From: Acetobacteraceae bacterium
GTDB taxonomy: Bacteria > Pseudomonadota > Alphaproteobacteria > Acetobacterales > Acetobacteraceae
Direction: 5' to 3'
DNA: 7,726 bases
Assembly (NCBI GenBank): GCA_027323595.1
Contig: DAHWBL010000171.1
Span: 1 to 7,726 of the forward strand
Shown: piece after piece, positions 1-5,256 of the stretch
Numbering within the stretch: the first letter of the stretch is position 1
How the letters are laid out: each line of letters begins with the position of its first letter
Translations under genes and position numbers: made by a program
The notes under the pieces: model-generated
Databases searched by the model: none
Told to the model about the DNA's origin: nothing
The model's input: only the letters and a program-made list of their open reading frames with translations

Positions 1-1248
1 GGTGGCGCCGACGCGGAAGAACATGCCGGGCACGGTGTCGGCGAAGAAGGAGAAATCCTCCGCCGCCATCGTGGGTGCCAGCAGTTGCACGCCGTTCGCG
101 CCGCCCACGCGGGCCAGGCTGGGGGCCATGCGCTCGGTGAGAGCGGGGTTGCTGACCAGGACCGGGTAGCCGTTGGGCTGCCACAGCACGTCGGCGCTGC
201 CATCCATGCCGTGGGCGATGTCGCGCGCGATCTCGCTCACGCGGCGTTGCATGAGGGCGCGGCGCGCGGGGCTGTAGGTGCGCAGTGTGCCGGTCATCAC
301 CGCGTGGTCGGGGATGATGTTGCTGCGGTTGCCGGCGGCGAAGGTGCCCACGGTGAGCACCGATGGCTCGCCGACATCGACCTGGCGGCTTTCGATGGTT
401 TGCAGCGCGGAGACGATCTGCGCGCCGATGACGATGGGGTCCACCCCGGCCCAGGGCTGTGCGCCGTGGGTCTGCCGGCCGTTCACCTGGATGCGGAACT
501 CGTCGGCGCTGGCCGAGGTCATGCCGGGGCTGTAGCCCAGCATGCCGGCGGGCATGGCGCTGACCATGTGCAGGCCGAACACCACCTCGGGGCGCGGGTT
601 CTCGAGCGCGCCTTCGGCGACCATGCGTCGGGCGCCGCCGATCTCGCCGTGCGGCAGGTTTTCCTCGGCGGGCTGGAAGATGAACTTCACCGTGCCGCGC
701 AGGCTGGCGCGGTTGGCGGCCAGCACCTCGGCCACCGCCATCAGGATCGCGGTGTGGCAGTCGTGCCCGCAGGCGTGCATCACCGGCACCTGGCCGCCGG
801 CCCAGGTGGCGGATTGGCGGGAGGCGTAGGGCAGATCGACCTCCTCGGCCACCGGCAGCGCGTCCATGTCGGCGCGCAGCGCGATCACCGGGCCTGGCAG
901 GTCGCCCGTGAGGGTGGCGACGACGCCGGTGACGGCGACGCGCTCGCGCACCTGCATGCCCAGCGCGCGCAGGTGCGCGGCGACGATCGCGCCGGTGCGG
1001 GTTTCCTGGTTGCCGAGCTCGGGGTTGGCATGGAAGTCGCGCCGCCAGGCCACCATGCGGGCCTCGATGGCGCGCGCCGCGCTGTCGAGCGTTGCGTGTT
1101 CGGGGCGGGTCGGGCCGGCGGAGATGGCGTGCGCGGGGCGGGCGCCCAGCGCGACGACGCCGCAGGCGCAGGCACAGCCGGAGAGCAGGGCGCGGCGGCC
1201 GATCGGGCTGACCGCTTCGGCGCGGAACCGGCTTGGTGGCGGCGACAT
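1..1248 (-). CDS. M20D-family metallo-amidohydrolase with Tat-type signal peptide, C-terminus outside window
   Basis: Seen: an open minus-strand frame of 416 codons starting with ATG at 1248 and running off the left edge. An AGGAG site lies 6 nt upstream of the ATG. The N-terminus has a twin arginine (R18-R19, context GRRALLSG), a hydrophobic stretch rich in Ala, Cys and Val, and an AHA site near residue 41, as in a Tat signal with signal-peptidase cleavage. M20D landmarks follow: HACGHDCHT (158-166, metal ligands C160 and H162), FQPAEEN (catalytic E195, ligand E196) and GLHM (ligand H227). The visible end reads AAEDFSFF and FFRVG, so the conserved C-terminal His ligand lies beyond the window and perhaps 30-40 residues are missing. 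Family knowledge: M20D enzymes hydrolyse N-acyl or amide bonds (hippurate, IAA-amino acid conjugates, N-acetyl amino acids) with two divalent metals. Inference: export to the periplasm; the substrate cannot be read from sequence. The gene follows htpG on the same strand, but a hairpin separates them. Confidence 0.9.
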   Translation of the reverse strand, partial: MSPPPSRFRAEAVSPIGRRALLSGCACACGVVALGARPAHAISAGPTRPEHATLDSAARAIEARMVAWRRDFHANPELGNQETRTGAIVAAHLRALGMQVRERVAVTGVVATLTGDLPGPVIALRADMDALPVAEEVDLPYASRQSATWAGGQVPVMHACGHDCHTAILMAVAEVLAANRASLRGTVKFIFQPAEENLPHGEIGGARRMVAEGALENPRPEVVFGLHMVSAMPAGMLGYSPGMTSASADEFRIQVNGRQTHGAQPWAGVDPIVIGAQIVSALQTIESRQVDVGEPSVLTVGTFAAGNRSNIIPDHAVMTGTLRTYSPARRALMQRRVSEIARDIAHGMDGSADVLWQPNGYPVLVSNPALTERMAPSLARVGGANGVQLLAPTMAAEDFSFFADTVPGMFFRVGAT

Positions 1249-1335
1249 GGCGCTCTCCTGAAGATTTCACTCAGGACAAAACGCTCGCACCTGGGGCGGA
1301 AAAGTCAAAAGCTTTTTGCGCGCGGTGGCCCCGAT

Positions 1336-1362
1336 GGCGCGGTGTCGCGGCGACACCGCGCC
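1336..1362 (-). terminator. Strong hairpin after htpG, candidate terminator
   Basis: A perfect 12-bp inverted repeat, GGCGCGGTGTCG and CGACACCGCGCC, with a 3-nt CGG loop begins 9 nt past the htpG stop codon. The stem is almost all G-C pairs. No T-tract follows directly; the first run of T in the transcript direction comes about 20 nt further on. It may be an intrinsic terminator of the poor U-tract kind, or a 3'-end stabiliser of htpG mRNA. Its position between htpG and the M20D gene suggests it marks the end of the htpG transcript. A stem this long and perfect is unlikely by chance even at this GC content. Confidence 0.5.
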
Positions 1363-1371
1363 GGCGAGCCC

Positions 1372-3204
1372 CTACCCTTCCTTCGCCAGCGCCCCCATCA
1401 CCCAGCGCGCGAACGCGGCCGGGTCCTTCGGTGGCTCGCCGTCCTGCACGCGGGCGAGATCGAGCAGGAACTGGGCGACGTCGTTGATGTCGTCGTCCTG
1501 GTCGGCCCGCTCGGCGAGCTGGTGGATGAAGCGGTGGCGTGGGTTGAGCTCCAGCACCGGGGACAGGCCGCCGCGCTCCTGGCCGGAGCGGCGCAGCAGG
1601 CGCTGCATCTGCAGGTCGGGGCCGGCGCCCGATGCCAGCACCACGGCGCTGTCGGTCAGCCGGTCGGTGGCGCGCACGTCGCTGACCTGGCCTTCGAGCG
1701 CGGATTTCAGCACCAGGGCGAGTTTGGAGATGTCGCGCGCCTCACCCGGCGGGGCATCGGAGGGGGCGATCCTGGCGAGTTCGCTGGTGTCGCCGGTGAT
1801 GCTGCGCAGCTTTTTGCCCTCGAAGCCGTCATAGCGCTCGGGCCAGAAGGCATCGATGGGGTCGGTGAGCAGCAGCACCTCGATGCCGCGGGCGGCGAAG
1901 CCTTCGAGCTGCGGCGATTTCGCCAGCGTGTCGGCGTCGTCGCCGGCGAGATACCAGATGGTTTCCTGGTTTTCCTTCATGCGGGCGACATAGTCGCCGA
2001 GGCTGGTGAGCTCTTCGGCGGAGGTGGAGCGGAAGCGCAGCAGGGCGGCGATCTCGGCGCGATGCTCGGAATCCTCCCACATGCCTTCCTTCAGCACGCT
2101 GCCGTAATTTTCCCAAAAGCCGGCGTAGGACGCCTCGGTGGCGCGGGTCTTCAGCTCGGTCATGACCCGGTTGGTGACGGCGCGGCGGATGCGCGCGAGC
2201 ACCGGGGTGGATTGCAGCATCTCGCGCGAGACGTTGAGGGGCAGGTCCTCGGTATCGACCACGCCCTGCACGAAGCGCAGCCAGTTGGGCAGCAGCTCGG
2301 CGCGGTCGGTGATGAACATGCGGCGCACATGCAGGCGCACGCGGCTTTCGCGTTCCTCCTGCACCGGCATGAAGGGTTTGCTGCCGGGGACGAACAGCAG
2401 GGCGGCGAATTCCACCGTGCCCTCGGCGTGCCAGTGCAGCGTCGCCCAGGGGCTGTCCCAGAACATGCCCAGATGGCGGTAGAATTCGTTGTAGGATTGT
2501 TCCGACACCGACGCCTTGGGCTGGCGCCACAGCGCGTTGCCCTGGTTGGCCGGCACGTCCTTGCCGTCGCGCGCGATGGTGATCGGGATGGTGATGTGGT
2601 CGGCCCATTTGCGCACGATGGCGTCGAGGCGGACCGGGTCGAGAAACTCGTCGGCGTCGGACTTGATGTGCAGGGTGATGTCGGTGCCGGGGGTGGCGCG
2701 CTCGGCCGGGGCGATGGTGTAGCTGCCGGCCCCCTGCGAGGACCACAGCCAGGCCTGGTCGGTGCCGGCGCGGCGCGACAGCACCTCGACCCGGTCGGCG
2801 ACCATGAAGGCGGAATAAAAGCCGACGCCGAACTGGCCGATCAGGCTGGGGCGGTCCTCGGGTTTGGCGTGGGCGAGGCTTTCGCCGAAGGCGCGGGTGC
2901 CGCTGCGCGCGATGGTGCCCAGATGGTCGATCAGCTCCTGGTGGGTCATGCCGATGCCGTCATCGGCGATCAGCAGGGTGCGGCCGGGCTTGTCGGGCAG
3001 GATGCGCACCTTGGCGCCGTCGGGCAGCGACAAAGCGGGGTCGGTCAGGGCATCGAAGCGGCGGCGGTCGGTGGCGTCGGCGGCGTTGGCGACCAGCTCG
3101 CGCAGGAAGATCTCGCGCTCCGAATAGAGCGAATGCACCACCAGATCGAGCAGACGCCCGACCTCGGCGCCGAATTCATGCTGTTCGGTTGCGGCTTCAT
3201 TCAT
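1372..3204 (-). CDS. htpG: Molecular chaperone HtpG (bacterial Hsp90)
   Basis: The 610-residue protein has close to the usual length (E. coli HtpG is 624). HtpG is a cytosolic dimeric ATP-dependent chaperone that remodels late folding intermediates, often with DnaK. The GHKL ATPase domain carries ELVANAADA (36-44, catalytic E36 and N40), DDGIGM (81-86, nucleotide-binding D81) and the lid motif GQFGVGFYSAF (123-133). The middle domain holds LPLNVSREMLQ (321-331), with R327 matching the Arg that contacts ATP phosphate. The C-terminal dimerisation domain includes MQRLLR (533-538) and LNPRHR (553-558). No key residue is missing. The start at 3204 is backed by GGGAGA 8 nt upstream and by the N-terminus aligning with known HtpG starts. 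A heat-shock-like promoter lies 35 nt upstream (3240-3268), and a hairpin follows the stop. The gene is divergent from zur across 132 bases. Confidence 0.98.
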   Translation of the reverse strand: MNEAATEQHEFGAEVGRLLDLVVHSLYSEREIFLRELVANAADATDRRRFDALTDPALSLPDGAKVRILPDKPGRTLLIADDGIGMTHQELIDHLGTIARSGTRAFGESLAHAKPEDRPSLIGQFGVGFYSAFMVADRVEVLSRRAGTDQAWLWSSQGAGSYTIAPAERATPGTDITLHIKSDADEFLDPVRLDAIVRKWADHITIPITIARDGKDVPANQGNALWRQPKASVSEQSYNEFYRHLGMFWDSPWATLHWHAEGTVEFAALLFVPGSKPFMPVQEERESRVRLHVRRMFITDRAELLPNWLRFVQGVVDTEDLPLNVSREMLQSTPVLARIRRAVTNRVMTELKTRATEASYAGFWENYGSVLKEGMWEDSEHRAEIAALLRFRSTSAEELTSLGDYVARMKENQETIWYLAGDDADTLAKSPQLEGFAARGIEVLLLTDPIDAFWPERYDGFEGKKLRSITGDTSELARIAPSDAPPGEARDISKLALVLKSALEGQVSDVRATDRLTDSAVVLASGAGPDLQMQRLLRRSGQERGGLSPVLELNPRHRFIHQLAERADQDDDINDVAQFLLDLARVQDGEPPKDPAAFARWVMGALAKEG

Positions 3205-3239
3205 CGCGAGATTCTCCCGTTATCCAGTTCGGAGCCGCG

Positions 3240-3268
3240 ATATGCGGCCTGCGGCGGGCTTGTTCAAG
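3240..3268 (-). promoter_or_regulatory. Candidate RpoH (sigma-32 type) heat-shock promoter for htpG
   Basis: On the minus strand, CTTGAA (3268-3263) is followed after 15 nt by CCGCATAT (3247-3240). The classical sigma-32 consensus is CTTGAA, 13-17 nt, then CCCCATnT. The -35 element matches fully, and the -10 element matches except for one C-to-G change at its third base. Transcription would start near 3230-3235, leaving a leader of about 30 nt before the htpG ATG with its ribosome-binding site inside. htpG is a known RpoH regulon member in proteobacteria, which makes the match more believable. This is a by-eye match; no motif score was computed. Confidence 0.55.
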
Positions 3269-3276
3269 TCGGCGGG

Positions 3277-3288
3277 GCGCGCGCGCGC
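3277..3288. repeat. (GC)6 dinucleotide tract between htpG and zur
   Basis: Six uninterrupted GC dinucleotides lie in the 132-base divergent region, about 9 bp upstream of the candidate htpG -35 element and about 50 bp before the zur start codon. Such alternating GC tracts can adopt left-handed DNA under supercoiling and can slip in length. In so GC-rich a genome it may also mean nothing. Confidence 0.6.
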
Positions 3289-3336
3289 AGGCGGGCAACG
3301 CTGGCGCGGCCGGGTGCGCTCGCCTATGGTGGGGCG

Positions 3337-3804
3337 ATGTCTGGCGTTGCCACCGCGGAACCGAGCATCGATGCCCGCCTGGACGCGGCGGCGCGGCGCT
3401 GCCTCGCCGGCGGGGCGGCGCTGACCGAGCCACGCGCTGCGGTGCTGCGGGTGGTGCTGGCGGCCGCCGCACCGCTCACCGCCTACGATATTCTGGACCG
3501 GCTGCGCGGCAGCCGGGGCCGCACCACGCCGCCGACAGTGTATCGCGCGCTCGGGTTTCTGACCGAGCAGGGGCTGGTGCACCGGCTGGAACGGCGCGGC
3601 GCCTATGTGGCGTGCCACGACCATGCCGACCACGCGCACGGCCATCGCGCGCAGTTCCTGATCTGCCGGGCCTGTGGGGCGGTGCAGGAGCTGGAGGATC
3701 AGCTGGTGGACCAGGCGCTCGCGGACGCCGCCGCCCGGCTCGGCTTCAGCGCCGAGGCGACGACGGTGGAGATGGAAGGCATCTGCGCCGCCTGCGCCAC
3801 CTGA
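3337..3804 (+). CDS. zur: Zinc uptake regulator Zur (Fur-family repressor)
   Basis: A 155-residue Fur-family protein; a zinc-bound Zur dimer represses zinc-uptake genes. The N-terminal winged helix spans roughly residues 15-88 (TEPRAAVLRVV, then PPTVYRALGFLTEQGLVHRLE, with PPTVYRAL the recognition helix). The dimerisation domain has the structural zinc site C110-x2-C113 and C150-x2-C153. The sensing site as defined in E. coli Zur (H77, C88, H96, E111) maps by spacing to H82, C93, H103 and E118, all present. This supports Zur over Fur, PerR or Irr. A His-rich loop (HDHADHAHGH, 94-103) lies between the domains. The ATG at 3337 is chosen because it puts the family's N-terminal helix at the right distance; the frame stays open far upstream only because it lies opposite htpG. 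The ribosome-binding site is weak (GGTGGGG). No znuABC genes are in view, so the regulated genes lie elsewhere. The stop is 9 nt from the convergent transporter's stop. Confidence 0.93.
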   Translation: MSGVATAEPSIDARLDAAARRCLAGGAALTEPRAAVLRVVLAAAAPLTAYDILDRLRGSRGRTTPPTVYRALGFLTEQGLVHRLERRGAYVACHDHADHAHGHRAQFLICRACGAVQELEDQLVDQALADAAARLGFSAEATTVEMEGICAACAT

Positions 3805-3813
3805 TCCCGCGTC

Positions 3814-4695
3814 TTAGCGCGCAAGCTGAAAGGCGCACAGCGCGGTCACCATGATCGCGGCACCGGCATACTGGGTGAGCGTCAGCGTGTCGCCCAGCAC
3901 CACCATCGCGCCGATGGTGGAGATCACCGGTTCGAAATTCATCAGCAGGGCGGTGCGAAAGGCACCGATGCGTGCCGCCGAGGCGAGCATCGCCGCCACC
4001 CCGGCCGCGCTCGTCACCGCCATCAGCACGAACACCGCGATCCCGCCGGTGCCGACCGGCGGCTGCCAGGCGTGGGTGGCCAGCAGCAGGGCGGCCAGCA
4101 CCACGGTGCTGCTGAGCGAGGAATACCAGGTGGTGAGCCGCACGTCGGCGCGCGCCAGCCGCGCGCGGGTGAGCAGCAGCATCGCCACCCGCATCGCCGC
4201 CCCGGCGAAGGCGGCCAGCAGGCCGAGCGGGTCAAGCGCGGTGGGGCTCGCGCCGATCATCAGCGCGAGGCCGCCGAACGCCACCAGCGCGACCGCGCCG
4301 CCGCGCAGTTCCAGCCGTTCCAGCCCCAGCACCGCGCCGGCGATGCCGGTGAGCAGCGGGTAGATGAAATAGGCCAGGATCGCGATCGGCACCGGCAGGC
4401 TGGCGAGCGCGGTGTAAACCCCCAGCACATTGCCGGCGAACAGCACGCCCAGAAACAGCGCGATGGCGACATCGCGGCGCGACAGCGCCACCGCCGCCGG
4501 CGTGAGGCCCATCCAGACCAGCATGAAGATGATCGCCACCACCCCGCGCAGGGTGGCGACGGTGAGCGCGCCGGCGCCGGTGAGGAACACCAGCTTGGAG
4601 GTGACGTCGGCGATGCACCACAGGCCGGCTGCGGCAAGACCGGCGCCGCTGGCACGCCATTGCGCGCCGGGCAGCGCGGGATCGGATCGGGGCAT
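3814..4695 (-). CDS. EamA-domain transporter of the DMT superfamily
   Basis: A 293-residue, highly hydrophobic protein with about ten predicted membrane helices, near residues 17-37, 44-63, 76-95, 101-120, 131-149, 155-175, 190-207, 217-240, 246-267 and 273-291. They form two five-helix EamA repeats (about 19-147 and 158-290). The second ends with the typical pattern FEPVISTIGAMVVLGDTLT followed by a last helix. The length is normal for the family. DMT/EamA proteins are inner-membrane carriers, often exporters of amino acids or other small metabolites; substrate cannot be assigned here. GAGGA lies 4 nt before the ATG at 4695, supporting that start. The gene sits 52 nt downstream of the TerB-like gene in the same direction and may be co-transcribed with it. 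Its 3' end is 9 nt from the end of zur, with no obvious terminator between them. Confidence 0.9.
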   Translation of the reverse strand: MPRSDPALPGAQWRASGAGLAAAGLWCIADVTSKLVFLTGAGALTVATLRGVVAIIFMLVWMGLTPAAVALSRRDVAIALFLGVLFAGNVLGVYTALASLPVPIAILAYFIYPLLTGIAGAVLGLERLELRGGAVALVAFGGLALMIGASPTALDPLGLLAAFAGAAMRVAMLLLTRARLARADVRLTTWYSSLSSTVVLAALLLATHAWQPPVGTGGIAVFVLMAVTSAAGVAAMLASAARIGAFRTALLMNFEPVISTIGAMVVLGDTLTLTQYAGAAIMVTALCAFQLAR

Positions 4696-4747
4696 CGTTT
4701 CCTCGGTGGCTTTTGTTCTGGCTATTGGGCGGCGCGGGGCCGCCGGT

Positions 4748-5191
4748 TCATCGTGCCCTGGCCGGCTCGCGGGTGAGGCGCTGGTGGCGGGCGCGGGTGG
4801 CGCGCTCGATCGCCGCGGCGGCCAGCGCGTCCAGATGCAGCTCGTCGCGCACCGCCATCAGCAGGCGCAGCGCCTCCTGGTCGGCGAAGCCATCGGCGGC
4901 GGCGACCTCGCAGGCGAGCGCGTAGGCGGTCTCGCGCAGGCGCGGTTCCAGCGCGTCGCGGATCAGCGCGAGGGCGTGGCTGATGCCGTCGGCCTCGCCG
5001 AGCAGGGTGACCGCGGCGTCGGTGGCGGCGCGCAGATCGGCGCTGGCGAAATCCTCGAACACCGGCAGGGTCTGCACAAGGCCGGACATCACGCCGATCT
5101 CGCGGTCGGTGATGCCATCGGTGGCGGCGATCAGCACCATGGTGCAGACGAGCGCCTCGGGGGCGGAAAGGGTGGTGCGGGTCAACATCAT
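4748..5191 (-). CDS. TerB-like (tellurite resistance TerB family) small protein
   Basis: A 147-residue, mostly alpha-helical soluble protein with no signal peptide or membrane helix. It shows two related acidic turns: ATDGITDREIGVM (23-35) and AAADGFADQEALRLL (97-111), each with D-G followed five residues later by E (D25-G26..E31 and D100-G101..E106). Such paired acidic helices are the hallmark of the TerB fold and are thought to bind divalent metal. The last 20 or so residues are Arg-rich. Stand-alone TerB-like proteins are common in alphaproteobacteria without the rest of a tellurite (ter) operon; their role is unknown, so tellurite resistance should not be assumed. Two consecutive ATG codons (5191 and 5188) could start it, and neither has a clear ribosome-binding site. 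It lies 46 nt after the helicase stop and 52 nt before the transporter start, all same strand, so an operon is plausible. Confidence 0.75.
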   Translation of the reverse strand: MMLTRTTLSAPEALVCTMVLIAATDGITDREIGVMSGLVQTLPVFEDFASADLRAATDAAVTLLGEADGISHALALIRDALEPRLRETAYALACEVAAADGFADQEALRLLMAVRDELHLDALAAAAIERATRARHQRLTREPARAR

Positions 5192-5211
5192 GGAACGACA
5201 CTGAACCGCGG

Positions 5212-5256
5212 CGCCGGCCCGATCAAGACCAGCCCGATCAGGGCCGGCCTTGATCA
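5212..5256 (-). repeat. Three imperfect 15-16 bp tandem repeats across the helicase stop and TerB leader
   Basis: Read on the minus strand, three successive units each begin TGATC and continue with a G/C-rich block: TGATCAAGGCCGGCCC (from 5256), TGATCGGGCTGGTCT (from 5240) and TGATCGGGCCGGCG (from 5225). Unit lengths are 16 and 15 nt. The second unit supplies the helicase stop codon TGA at 5240-5238. Because GATC and GGCCGGCC are each self-complementary, the array also yields two inverted pairings: GATCAAG (5255-5249) with CTTGATC (5227-5221), and GCCGGCCC (5248-5241) with GGGCCGGC (5220-5213). It could be an operator or RNA structure for the TerB-like gene, or just a small local duplication. 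Confidence 0.6.

Noticed and set aside
1162..1188. A lipobox-like LSGC (residues 22-25) in the M20D signal region, which might suggest a lipoprotein
   Set aside because: The Cys lies only six residues after the twin arginine with no hydrophobic core before it. The hydrophobic stretch continues past it to a normal AHA cleavage site.
1280..1308. A sigma-70-like promoter for the M20D gene: TTGACT at 1308-1303 on the minus strand
   Set aside because: The -35 element is good, but at 17 nt spacing the -10 position reads AGCGTT, a poor match, so it is not listed as a feature. It remains the best candidate in that gap.
85..3804. A plus-strand frame of 1239 codons running opposite the M20D gene and htpG and into zur
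   Set aside because: It is codon-aligned with the minus-strand genes, and stops would need their rare TTA, CTA or TCA codons. The translation is low-complexity Gly/Ala/His/Asp-rich text until the genuine zur start at 3337, while the minus strand encodes clear HtpG and M20D motifs. It is an antisense artefact of high GC content.
4728..4744. A small hairpin (GGCGGC, 5-nt loop, GCCGCC) just after the TerB-like stop codon
   Set aside because: A 6-bp GC-only stem without a T-tract is expected by chance at this base composition, so it is too weak to call a terminator.
4748..5191. Tellurite-resistance operon
   Set aside because: Only a TerB-like protein is present. No TerA, TerC, TerD, TerE or TerZ type gene is in the window, and lone TerB-like proteins are common without tellurite resistance.
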